From Geoalkalibacter sp. (GTDB taxonomy: Bacteria > Desulfobacterota > Desulfuromonadia > Desulfuromonadales > Geoalkalibacteraceae), in the NCBI RefSeq assembly GCF_030605225.1, contig NZ_JAUWAV010000027.1, positions 1 through 57,455 of the forward strand: DNA of 57,455 bases. Reading direction: 5' to 3'. This document shows positions 10,606 through 18,102 of the stretch, one piece after another; the first letter of the stretch is position 1, and every line of letters starts with the position of its first letter. The notes beneath the pieces were generated by a model. It searched no databases. It was not told where the DNA came from and was given only the letters and a program-made list of their open reading frames with translations. The position numbers and the translations under genes were made by a program.

Positions 10606-10637
10606 CAAAAAAGAAAAAGGCCGCAAAATGCGGCCTC
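10606..10637 (-). terminator. Intrinsic terminator used by the TPP riboswitch
   Basis: On the minus strand GAGGCCGC-ATTTT-GCGGCC (10637-10619) is followed by TTTTTCTTTTTT (10618-10607). It lies 30 nt after the riboswitch aptamer and 17 nt before the thiF start. This is the expected expression platform for transcriptional attenuation when TPP is bound. Confidence 0.85.
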
Positions 10638-10666
10638 GGCAGTCAGTCTGTGCTGCTGCGACGCCG

Positions 10667-10754
10667 CTTCCCTACGCCGGTGCGAGCCGGATCAGGTTCC
10701 AAGGGTCTTCCGTCGGCGCAAGGCCGAAGGAACTCTCAGTTTGCACTCCCCTAG
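10667..10754 (-). ncRNA. TPP riboswitch (THI element)
   Basis: Read on the minus strand the region contains the THI-box blocks in order: TAGGGGAGTGC, CTGAGAG, a variable hairpin, GACCCTTGGAACCTGATC (10708-10691) and the closing CGGCGTAGGGAAGC. These are the pyrimidine- and pyrophosphate-sensor segments of the thiamine pyrophosphate aptamer. It lies in the leader of thiFSGHE and, with the terminator at 10606-10637, should shut off the operon when TPP is plentiful. Confidence 0.95.
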
Positions 10755-10798
10755 GGCGTTCATGCTGGGTGTGGCTTTCGCTGTGGCGCGAAGGTCGA

Positions 10799-10827
10799 CA
10801 ATTAGCATGGGGCGTTGTTCAAGTCAA
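10799..10827 (-). promoter_or_regulatory. Promoter of the thi operon
   Basis: On the minus strand TTGACT (10827-10822) and TAATTG (10804-10799) are 17 bp apart, placing the transcript start about 35-40 nt before the riboswitch aptamer. Confidence 0.6.
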
Positions 10828-10967
10828 TAGATTTTCCGGCGTTTTTGGGTGTTTTTGGGTTGCCGGGCGATGGGCTTTTCTTTATCATCGGGTGTTCATG
10901 TCCGTGCGATGGGTGTCGCGCCGATACCCAGGCAAAATTTCCGGAGAAATGAAAAGAGACCAAGACC

Positions 10968-11291
10968 ATGATGCATGTTTCGGAACGCTATCGCCTGCTC
11001 GCTGACGAAGTCGCCGCTTTTTCGCGGCTGTTGCATTCCGATCCGGCCGCCGAACCCGGCCGTTCGGCCCGGCGCGTGCAGGCGGCTGCCGCCGGCCTCG
11101 GTGAGTACCGTGAGCTGGTGGGTGAAATTCCCCGTATTCGCCTGGAGACCAAGCTCACTCCGGTGCTGCTCAAGGCCCATGCCCAACTCGACCAGGCGCG
11201 CCTGCTGTTCGAGGAAGAGGGCGCGCCCGATCAGGCCGCGGCGGTCTGGGAGCTGGAGCAGAAAATTTACCGACTGCTCAACGATCTTTGA
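10968..11291 (+). CDS. Small helical protein of unknown function
   Basis: A 107-residue protein that I do not recognise. It is rich in Ala, Leu, Glu and Arg, probably entirely alpha-helical, and has no membrane segment or signal peptide. The second half (LLKAHAQLDQARLLFEEEGA, then AAAVWELEQKIYRLL) looks like paired helices or a short coiled coil. The start at 10968 is followed at once by a second ATG at 10971. The ribosome site is weak (GGAGAAATGAAAAGAGACC upstream). It is read in the same direction as the sigma-54-driven block, but lies upstream of that promoter, so it is probably transcribed separately. Confidence 0.6.
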   Translation: MMHVSERYRLLADEVAAFSRLLHSDPAAEPGRSARRVQAAAAGLGEYRELVGEIPRIRLETKLTPVLLKAHAQLDQARLLFEEEGAPDQAAAVWELEQKIYRLLNDL

Positions 11292-11317
11292 GCCGTCGTC
11301 CGCGAATCCTTCTTGAA

Positions 11318-11336
11318 GCTGGCACGCATGTTGCTC
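11318..11336 (+). promoter_or_regulatory. Canonical sigma-54 (-24/-12) promoter
   Basis: CTGGCACGCATGTTGCT at 11319-11335 matches the RpoN consensus YTGGCACG-N4-TTGCW at every defined position. The invariant GG (11321-11322) and GC (11333-11334) are 10 bp apart. Transcription would start near 11346, giving a leader of about 50 nt before the ATG at 11397. No enhancer-binding site was identified by eye. It heads the co-directional genes running to 21189. Confidence 0.85.
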
Positions 11337-11396
11337 TGCAATGAGCGCTGCTGGACGCACGGATCTTGTCGTTGAAAGGATGAAGCTGGTTTCTTT

Positions 11397-12278
11397 ATGC
11401 ACCGTAAATTGCAAAACATCTTCTACGAAGTACGCGATCCGGTTCTGGGCTGGGACGATGTCGGGGGCTACCTCGACGTCAAGGAAACTCTGCGCGAAAT
11501 GGTCTGTCTGCCGCTGAAAAAGCCTGAACTGATCCGTCGGCACAATCTGGGGCTGCCCAGCGGCGTGATGCTGTGGGGGCCGCTCGGCACCGGCATCACC
11601 ATGCTCGCCGAGGCCTGTGCCAAGGATGCCGGCGTCTCCTTCGTCTATGTGTCCGGGCAGGAGATGCTCGGCAAGGGCCAGGAACTTATCGAGGCCTTCG
11701 ACTGCGCCATTCACGAGGCGCCCTGCGTGCTGTTCATCTCCGACTGCGAGTGGCTGGCGCCGCGCGCCAACTGCGATTACGAGTGGGGGCCGGGAAATTT
11801 CCGCGCCATTCCCCCGACCTTCGCCGACAAGGAGCTGACGCGGCTCTTCATCGAGCAGATCGATCGCATCCACGGCGTCGAGGGTCTGATGCTGCTCGGC
11901 TCCTGCTATCGCATCGATACCGTGGATCAGGCCATCATCAAGGAAAAAAAGCGCTTCAACCGCAAGGTCTTCGTCCATCCGCCGACCGCCGAGGATCGGC
12001 TGGGCATACTCGACATTTATCTTCAGCGCATGCCCAACCTGGCGCCCGACATCGACCGGCGCTATCTGGCGCAGGCCGCCGAAGGCTATGTCGGCTGGGA
12101 TATCGAGAGTCTGTGCAAGCGCGCCACGGTCAACGCCATCAAGGAGGATGCGACGCAGGTAACCCAGGCCCATTTCGAGCGGGCGCTGCGCGAAATCCGC
12201 CAGTTTCTCACGCCCGACATGACGGCCAAGTATTACCAGATCCGGGAAAAGGATTGCCCGCATCACTATGAGTTTTAG
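11397..12278 (+). CDS. AAA-family protein with a degraded ATP-binding site (pseudo-ATPase)
   Basis: A 293-residue protein with the overall layout of a CDC48/FtsH-type AAA module (WDDVGGYLDVKETLREMV, then a Walker A region, a Walker B region and the RFNRKVFVHPPTAEDRLGIL segment). The catalytic signatures are lost. Walker A reads GPLGTGIT (61-68) with Ile67 instead of the essential Lys. Walker B reads VLFISDCE instead of a normal DE pair. Sensor 1 is GSC rather than ATN. The arginine-finger arginines (R186, R189) remain. It probably binds ATP poorly and does not hydrolyse it. A structural or partner-regulating role is inferred. It is the first gene after the sigma-54 promoter, 5 nt ahead of the next gene. 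The ribosome site is weak. Confidence 0.8.
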   Translation: MHRKLQNIFYEVRDPVLGWDDVGGYLDVKETLREMVCLPLKKPELIRRHNLGLPSGVMLWGPLGTGITMLAEACAKDAGVSFVYVSGQEMLGKGQELIEAFDCAIHEAPCVLFISDCEWLAPRANCDYEWGPGNFRAIPPTFADKELTRLFIEQIDRIHGVEGLMLLGSCYRIDTVDQAIIKEKKRFNRKVFVHPPTAEDRLGILDIYLQRMPNLAPDIDRRYLAQAAEGYVGWDIESLCKRATVNAIKEDATQVTQAHFERALREIRQFLTPDMTAKYYQIREKDCPHHYEF

Positions 12279-12283
12279 GCCTC

Positions 12284-12772
12284 ATGTTGCCTTTGCCGCC
12301 ACCGCAGCTGTTTGACGCCATCTTTCGGCGCCACGGCCATTACTGTCCGATGAGCACCCTCGGCGGGCGCATGGGATTTGCGGCACGGCGGCGGCTCGGC
12401 GCGGGAGCGCTGCGGGGTGAATTTCTGATACGCACCTGCGCGGTCGACGGGATTGTCGAGGCCACCGGCTGTTGCGAGGAGGAGGGGACCCTGGTGGTGC
12501 GTGACACCGGTCGCCATGCGCTGATTCTGCGCGCAGCAAAAGAAGGCGAGGCGGTGCGGGTGGTTCTGCGCCCCGCCACCCTGGATATGGCCTGGGAATA
12601 TCGCCTGATGGATGAAGCCCTGCAACAGGAACGAAATCAACTGGCGGCGCGGGATCTGGAGCGGCGCCTGCGCGACAAGGACGCTTTTCTGGAGGTGTTG
12701 CTGCAACGGCTGCGCACCCTGCCCGAGGACGAACTGCTGGAGATCGGCTGCTTGCCGGTTTCCAGCGCCTGA
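12284..12772 (+). CDS. FmdE-like protein
   Basis: A 162-residue protein resembling the FmdE family, named after a gene near formylmethanofuran dehydrogenase. The signature HGHYCPMSTLGGRMG (H17, H19, C21) and CAVDGIVEATGCCEEEG are clear. These His/Cys residues bind zinc or another metal in family structures. The bacterial members have no established reaction. The C-terminal 50 residues form a long charged helix (LQQERNQLAARDLERRLRDK). It is cytoplasmic. It starts 5 nt after the pseudo-AAA gene and ends 9 nt before the permease gene, so the three are almost certainly co-translated. Confidence 0.75.
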   Translation: MLPLPPPQLFDAIFRRHGHYCPMSTLGGRMGFAARRRLGAGALRGEFLIRTCAVDGIVEATGCCEEEGTLVVRDTGRHALILRAAKEGEAVRVVLRPATLDMAWEYRLMDEALQQERNQLAARDLERRLRDKDAFLEVLLQRLRTLPEDELLEIGCLPVSSA

Positions 12773-12781
12773 TGGAGTCTC

Positions 12782-13738
12782 ATGCCTGAGTCGGCCCTGA
12801 TCCAAGTCCTGACGGTGATCCGCGATGAAATCGCGCGCATGTGGTGGTTTTTCCTGCTGGCCTGCGTGCTGGTGGGAGTCATCAAGGGCTACAAGCTCGA
12901 TCTGAAAATCCGCAATCTGGTCAATCGCGCCGGTATCTGGGGGATCGTTCTCGCGGTGCTGGTCGGCATGGTGTCGCCCCTGTGCGCCTGCGGCATCCTG
13001 CCCATCGTCATCTCCCTGGCCATGATGGGCACTCCCTTGCCGCCCCTCATGGCGCTGCTCGCCACCTCGCCGACCATGGGTCCCGACGCCCTGCTGCTGA
13101 CCTGGCGCGGCCTGGGCACCGAACTGGCTGTGTGGAAGTTCATCGGTTCGGGATTTCTCGGCCTGAGCGCCGGGCTCATCACCCAGTCCCTGGTGCGCCG
13201 AGGCTTTCTGGCAGGCGACCTGCTCAAGCTCAAACCGATCTATCGCGAGGACGGCAGCCTGGCCAGCGCCGCCGAGATCGGCGCGGCCCACGGCATCGCC
13301 GTCAAGACCATGAGCATCAAGCCCCGGGAAAGCCGCCTGCGCTTCATCTTCGACCGCACCCTCGACGCCATCCTGTTCACCGGCAAATTCATGCTGCTGG
13401 CCATCGTGCTCGAAGCACTGATCGTCACCTTCGTGCCCATGTCGTGGATCGTGGTGCTGGTTGGCCAGGACAATTTTCTCTCCCTGGTCAACGCGGCGCT
13501 CATCGGTCTGCCCCTGCCGACCAATCAGATTCCCATCATTCCCATTTTGGCCGGACTGCTGCAAAGAGGAATCGATCAGGGCGCGGCGCTGACCTTGCTC
13601 ATGGCCGGTCCGGTCACCAGTCTGCCGGCGATGATCGCCCTGGGCGGCATGTTCCAGTTGCGGGTGGTGGCGGTGTTCGTCGCCCTGGGTCTGGGCGGGT
13701 CGGTGATGCTGGGCTGGTTCTACCAGGTGTTTTTTTGA
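12782..13738 (+). CDS. ArsP-type (PF03773) membrane permease
   Basis: A 318-residue integral membrane protein with about eight helices in two halves. The motif SPLCACGILPIVISLAMMGT and the matching PLPPLMALLATSPTMGPDAL are hallmarks of the permease family that includes ArsP, an exporter of methylated or aromatic arsenicals. The second half repeats it in degenerate form (LIGLPLPTNQIPIIPILAGL). A cytoplasmic loop lies around residues 140-190. Substrate is unknown. The two cysteines of CACG could handle a metal or metalloid, or a thiolate. Its position between an FmdE-like metal protein and exported redox proteins suggests transport of a metal or cofactor; this is inference. Confidence 0.8.
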   Translation: MPESALIQVLTVIRDEIARMWWFFLLACVLVGVIKGYKLDLKIRNLVNRAGIWGIVLAVLVGMVSPLCACGILPIVISLAMMGTPLPPLMALLATSPTMGPDALLLTWRGLGTELAVWKFIGSGFLGLSAGLITQSLVRRGFLAGDLLKLKPIYREDGSLASAAEIGAAHGIAVKTMSIKPRESRLRFIFDRTLDAILFTGKFMLLAIVLEALIVTFVPMSWIVVLVGQDNFLSLVNAALIGLPLPTNQIPIIPILAGLLQRGIDQGAALTLLMAGPVTSLPAMIALGGMFQLRVVAVFVALGLGGSVMLGWFYQVFF

Positions 13739-13801
13739 TGGAGTCCCGTCGTCGAGTTGCCGCGGATTGACGGTTTTTCGCCAAGTTTCGGAGTCTTCGC
13801 G

Positions 13802-14845
13802 ATGCGCCTGTCCCCCTTCCTCCTTTTTTTTCTGTTGCTTGGTCCGCTGCTTGGCGCCGACGCCCTGGCGCAGATCCGGGTGACGGGCAAGGTGGCCGGT
13901 CCCGATCGCCAGGGCGTCGCCGGCATCCGCGTCGGGGCCTGGCCGGTGGAGAGTCTCTCCCTGGCCGGTGCGCCGCCCCATTTTGCGTCTCCCACCGGCG
14001 CGGAAGGCCTGTTCGAGCTGAGCCTGCCGCACGAAGGTGAATATTACCTGATCGCCCAGGGCTCCGGCTGGTTCAGCTTCTACGGGCGCAATCCGGTGCG
14101 CGTCACCGCCGAGGGGCTGAGCGATGCGCATCTGGGCCTGGTGCGCGCCCTGGAGCCGAGTTTCGCGCCGGATCTGTTTCGCGAGGAAGGGGTGATCGGG
14201 CAGGTTCTGCTCAACGGCAAACCGGTCGCTGATGCCCTGGTTTACGTCTATCTCGATCCGTCCAGCCGGTTTAAGGGCATGGGCTACGCTATTCTCGGCC
14301 CCACCGACGCCGAGGGACTGTTTTCCAGTCCCCTGCCGCCCGGCCGCTATTATTTTCTGGTGCGCAAGCGTCAGCAGCCTGCGGCGGTCGGGCCTCTGCA
14401 GGCCGGCGATCTGATCGGCTACTGGCACGGCAATCCTTTGCAGGTGGATTCCGGACAGACCTCCCGGATCAGCATTTCCCTGCTGGAAGTGCCGGGCAAG
14501 GTCGATGAACTGCAGGGCAGTCTGTTCGGCCGCAACAGCATCGAGGGGCGGGTGCTCGACAAGGAGGGCAAGCCGGTCGCCGGGATGCGCGTGCTGCTCT
14601 ACGAGGATGCGCAGATGCTCAACCGCCCCCTGTTCGTCTCTCAGCCGACGGGTGCCGACGGCCGCTACCTGCTGTCCTTTCCCCACGAGGGGCGCTATTA
14701 CGTCGGGGCGCGCAACACCCTGGGCGGCGCGCCCGAGCCCGGCGAACTGGTGGGCGCCTACGCCGGAACCCCCGACTTCATGATCACTATCGAAGCGGGC
14801 GCGCATCTCAAGGACATCGACATCCGCGTCGAGGAGATGTGGTGA
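13802..14845 (+). CDS. Exported protein with carboxypeptidase-regulatory-like (CnaB-type) repeats
   Basis: A 347-residue periplasmic protein with a clear signal peptide (MRLSPFLLFFLLLGPLLGAD, then ALAQ). Three beta-sandwich repeats of the CarboxypepD_reg type follow, each with a V-x-G-x-V start and a closing G-x-Y-Y strand (HEGEYYLIAQ, PGRYYFLVRK, HEGRYYVGAR). Such domains are binding or scaffold modules without catalysis. The ATG at 13802 is used. A TTG at 13757 would put 15 residues before the signal peptide. It overlaps the next gene by 7 nt. The last two repeats share the segment GELVGAYAGTP/GDLIGYWHGNP, suggesting internal duplication. Confidence 0.7.
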   Translation: MRLSPFLLFFLLLGPLLGADALAQIRVTGKVAGPDRQGVAGIRVGAWPVESLSLAGAPPHFASPTGAEGLFELSLPHEGEYYLIAQGSGWFSFYGRNPVRVTAEGLSDAHLGLVRALEPSFAPDLFREEGVIGQVLLNGKPVADALVYVYLDPSSRFKGMGYAILGPTDAEGLFSSPLPPGRYYFLVRKRQQPAAVGPLQAGDLIGYWHGNPLQVDSGQTSRISISLLEVPGKVDELQGSLFGRNSIEGRVLDKEGKPVAGMRVLLYEDAQMLNRPLFVSQPTGADGRYLLSFPHEGRYYVGARNTLGGAPEPGELVGAYAGTPDFMITIEAGAHLKDIDIRVEEMW

Positions 14846-16680
14846 GGCGGCTGGCGGTTTTTCTCCTGGCGCTGCTGCTCGGCGCCTGCGCCGCGCCGCG
14901 TCCGCCGGTCGAAGTGCCGCAGATGGTGCTGGGCGATCTGGTTTTGCGCGAGGATACGCTCTGGCAGGGGCGCATCCTCATCGACGGCACCGTGCAGGTA
15001 CCGCGCGGCCTGACTCTGACCATCGCGCCGGGCAGCGACATCGCTTTCGTGCGCCGCGACCGTGACGAGGACGGGCTCGGCGATGCCGGCCTGTCCGTCG
15101 ACGGCCGGCTCATCGCGCGCGGCACGCGCGGCGCGCCGATCGTTTTCCGCAGCGCCGAGGCCGACCCTCAGCCGGGTGACTGGCTGGAAATCCACATCAA
15201 TTTTTCTCCGGAAGTGCATCTGCGCTACTGCGAGATCCGCGACTCGGCCCACGGCATTCACGCCCATTTCGCCCGCGGCCTGGTGGAGGACAGCATCATC
15301 CGGCGCAACATCGACGGCACCCGCCTGGGGCGTGCCCGCTTTGCCATCCGCAACAGCCTCATCGAACACAACCTGAGCAAGGGCATCAATTTCCGCGACT
15401 CCGAGGTCGAGGTCACCGCCAATATCATTCGCCATAACGCCGCCGGGATCTTTCTTTTCGAAATGGATCGCGGTTCGGCCATTCACGGCAACAACTTCCA
15501 CGACAACGAATACCATGTCCGCCTGGGGGATTTTTTCACCGGCGAGGTGCAAACCCGCGACAACTGGTGGGGCACCAGTGATCCCGCCGCGATCCGCGCG
15601 CGCATTTACGATCAGGCCCTGGATCCCGATATCGGCACGGTGAGCATCGCTCCGGCGCCGACCTGGGTGGAAAACACCGGCCCGCGCGACGCCCTGACGC
15701 TGGTGCCCCTGCGCCGTTATGCCGCCGAGGGCTTCGTCGATGCGCCGCCCCTGGTGGTTGGTTCCCTGGTGCTCTCGGCCTCTTGGGACGGAACCCTGCG
15801 CGCCCTGGATGCACAGGGACAGCAGCGCTGGCAGCGGACCTTCGACGATGTGCTCGATGCGCCCCTGGCCAGCGACGGCGAGCGCGTGTTCGGGCAAACC
15901 TGGGGCCGCGAGGTTTTCGCCTTGGCCGTGAAGGACGGACGCCCTCTGTGGCGTTTCACCTACCCCGAGTCCCCCGCCGACGACCATCGCCAGGGCGGTT
16001 TGGTGGTGGCCGGCGATCTGGTGCTGGTGCCGGCCTGGAATGGCACGCTCCATGCTTTGGAGCGCATTAGCGGCGCGCAGCGTTGGTCCTTTGCCGCGGG
16101 CGCCGTCTTGCGCGCGGCTCCGGCGGTGGGCCCCGATCGCTGCTATCTGGTGGATGAAGCGGGCAAGCTCAGCGCCCTTGATCTCGATGGTCGCCTGCTC
16201 TGGCAGATCAACCTGAAGGAACCCTTGCTCGTCGCGCCGACCCTCACTCCATCGGGGCTTGCGGTGCTGGGCAAGGAAGGCACCCTGAGCCTGGTGTCGC
16301 TCCAGGGAGAGGTTCTTTGGCGCCGCCCGCTGGCGGAGCCCTGTTTTTATGCCGCGCCGGCGTACCATGAGGGCACGTTGCTGGTCGCCACCGCCGGGGG
16401 GGGGCTCTGGCGCCTGAATGCCGCCGACGGCTCGATTGTTTGGCGCCGCCCCCTGGCCGGCCCCTCCTATGCCACGCCCCTGGTGCACGGCGGGCGGATT
16501 TTCGTCGGCGACAACCAGGGCGTGCTCGAGGTCTTCAACCTGGAGAGCGCCGCGTCCCTGGCCCGCCTTGAAGTCGATGGCGCCATTCAGGGCGCTCCGC
16601 GAGTCCAGGGAGATTTGTTGATGTTCGGCGCCCGCGACGGTGCGCTGCACTTGGTCGAGATTCTGGAGCCCCAAGAGTGA
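14839..16680 (+). CDS. Lipoprotein with a right-handed beta-helix (NosD-like) and a PQQ-type beta-propeller
   Basis: A 613-residue exported protein. The N-terminus has a lipobox (LLLGAC, Cys17), so it is probably lipid-anchored. Residues about 40-250 are a parallel beta-helix (GLTLTIAPGSDIAFV, ending in RDNWWGTSDPAAIRARI, typical of NosD/CASH proteins). Residues about 280-610 are seven or so PQQ-like propeller blades (LVLSASWDGTLRALDAQGQQ; WRFTYPE; GTLHALERISGAQRW). No quinoprotein active site is evident, so it is probably a binding/assembly platform. Start GTG 14839 or 14842; both overlap the preceding gene. The helix-propeller fusion is unusual. Confidence 0.75.
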   Translation: MVRRLAVFLLALLLGACAAPRPPVEVPQMVLGDLVLREDTLWQGRILIDGTVQVPRGLTLTIAPGSDIAFVRRDRDEDGLGDAGLSVDGRLIARGTRGAPIVFRSAEADPQPGDWLEIHINFSPEVHLRYCEIRDSAHGIHAHFARGLVEDSIIRRNIDGTRLGRARFAIRNSLIEHNLSKGINFRDSEVEVTANIIRHNAAGIFLFEMDRGSAIHGNNFHDNEYHVRLGDFFTGEVQTRDNWWGTSDPAAIRARIYDQALDPDIGTVSIAPAPTWVENTGPRDALTLVPLRRYAAEGFVDAPPLVVGSLVLSASWDGTLRALDAQGQQRWQRTFDDVLDAPLASDGERVFGQTWGREVFALAVKDGRPLWRFTYPESPADDHRQGGLVVAGDLVLVPAWNGTLHALERISGAQRWSFAAGAVLRAAPAVGPDRCYLVDEAGKLSALDLDGRLLWQINLKEPLLVAPTLTPSGLAVLGKEGTLSLVSLQGEVLWRRPLAEPCFYAAPAYHEGTLLVATAGGGLWRLNAADGSIVWRRPLAGPSYATPLVHGGRIFVGDNQGVLEVFNLESAASLARLEVDGAIQGAPRVQGDLLMFGARDGALHLVEILEPQE

Positions 16681-18074
16681 AGGCCATGGTTGTCCACGCC
16701 CTCCACATCCGGCCTTCGCGGCCCGGGGCATGGCTGCTCGGTCTGCTGGCCCTGCTGCTGATGCTGCCCGCCAAGACTCCTGCCGTCGAGGGGGTCGAGG
16801 GTGAATTGCGCGGCGCCCATCGCTGGTCGGGCGAGGTGCTGTTGAGCGGCCCGGTTCTGCTGAGCGAAGGAGCCAGCCTGGAGATCGCGGCGGGCACCCG
16901 GGTGCGCGCGCTCGCGCCGGAGAGTTCGCTGCGTGTGCAGGGCGTGCTGCGCGTCCTCGGAACGGCCCAGGCGCCCGTGGTCTTCGCGACTCCGCAGGGC
17001 TGGCACGGCCTTCTCTTCGAGCGGCCGGAACTTCCCCAGATCCTGCGGCACGCGCGCTTTTCCGGCGCCGCCGCCGCGATTCACGCCCAGGCCGCGCAAC
17101 TGGTTCTGGAGGCCGTGGTGTTCGAGGGCTGCGATCTGGCCCTCAAGGCACTGCGCGAAGCGCGGCTCGAGATTCAGGGCGGCCGCTTCGAAGGTAATCG
17201 GGTGGGCGTGGATCTGGAACTTAAATCCTTCGCCGAGATCCGCGATGTCCACTTCGTCGACAACGCCGAGGCGGCGCTGCTGGCCACCGGCGGCTGCCGC
17301 CTGAACATCAGCGACTGTCTCTTTCAAGGCAATGGCAAGGCTCTGAGCCTGCTGCAGAAAATTTCCGGAACCATCCACGCCAACCGCTTCGTCGGCAACG
17401 ACGGCGCGCTGGTCGCCACCCGCCTCGGCGCGGGCCTGGACGTCAGCGGCAATTTTTTTGAGGGCAACCGCGTGGCGCTGGCCAGCAACACGTTCTCGCA
17501 GCCGCTGGTGGTCGACAACCGTTTTGTCAAGAACGAGACGGCCATCGCGAGCGACCAGTTTTCCACCGGCGAATTTCGCCACAATCTGTTTCAGGGCAAC
17601 CAGAGCGCCCTGATCAACACCCGGCGTGCCGACCCGCTGGTGACGCGCAATGTCTTTGAGCGCAATCAGGTGGCGATTTTCTGCGATTTCGCCTCCTATC
17701 CGCAGGTGCGCGAAAATAATTTTTTCGGCAACCAAATGGCGGTGAAGCTGGGAACTTACCAAAGCGCCGCCGGGGCCCGTCCGCCCGGCGCCCAGCGCGA
17801 GGCGCAGGCTGGGGCAAATGGTCCGGGACCGGCGCCAACCTTCGCCGAGGAACGACCCTTGCAAGATTTCGTCGATGTGAGCGCCAACTGGTGGGGCGCG
17901 GACACGGATCTCCTCGCAAGTCTCGACGAACAAGGCAATTCACCGATCTTTTTTGACCGCCGGGACGAGGCTGAGGTAAAATCGCAGGATGCGTTCGCGG
18001 CCGGAGGCCCCATTGACTGGGTGCGCTTTCGCCCCTGGCTGATCGCTCCGGTAGCCGATGCGGGTCCCCGCTGA
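16677..18074 (+). CDS. Exported right-handed beta-helix protein (NosD-like)
   Basis: A 465-residue protein with an N-terminal hydrophobic signal segment (WLLGLLALLLMLPAKTPAVE). It is followed by many short beta-helix coils of about 22-24 residues, visible as repeats of N-x-F-x-G/E-N (NRFVGNDGAL, NFFEGNRVAL, NRFVKNETAI, NLFQGNQSAL, NVFERNQVAI, NNFFGNQMAV). It ends with the VSANWWGADTD segment also seen in its upstream paralogue. Such coils resemble NosD, which helps copper loading of nitrous-oxide reductase. The actual client here is unknown. Translation starts with a GTG overlapping the previous stop (16677) or an ATG at 16686. Confidence 0.75.
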   Translation: MKAMVVHALHIRPSRPGAWLLGLLALLLMLPAKTPAVEGVEGELRGAHRWSGEVLLSGPVLLSEGASLEIAAGTRVRALAPESSLRVQGVLRVLGTAQAPVVFATPQGWHGLLFERPELPQILRHARFSGAAAAIHAQAAQLVLEAVVFEGCDLALKALREARLEIQGGRFEGNRVGVDLELKSFAEIRDVHFVDNAEAALLATGGCRLNISDCLFQGNGKALSLLQKISGTIHANRFVGNDGALVATRLGAGLDVSGNFFEGNRVALASNTFSQPLVVDNRFVKNETAIASDQFSTGEFRHNLFQGNQSALINTRRADPLVTRNVFERNQVAIFCDFASYPQVRENNFFGNQMAVKLGTYQSAAGARPPGAQREAQAGANGPGPAPTFAEERPLQDFVDVSANWWGADTDLLASLDEQGNSPIFFDRRDEAEVKSQDAFAAGGPIDWVRFRPWLIAPVADAGPR

Positions 18075-18102
18075 GTTTTTTCAAGACGAAGGAGTTTGAC
18101 CG

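Noticed and set aside
12275-16731. Very long open frames (843 and 657 codons) on the minus strand
   Set aside because: They lie opposite well-supported genes, are rich in Gln, His, Arg and Gly as expected for shadow frames, and have no ribosome site or domain.
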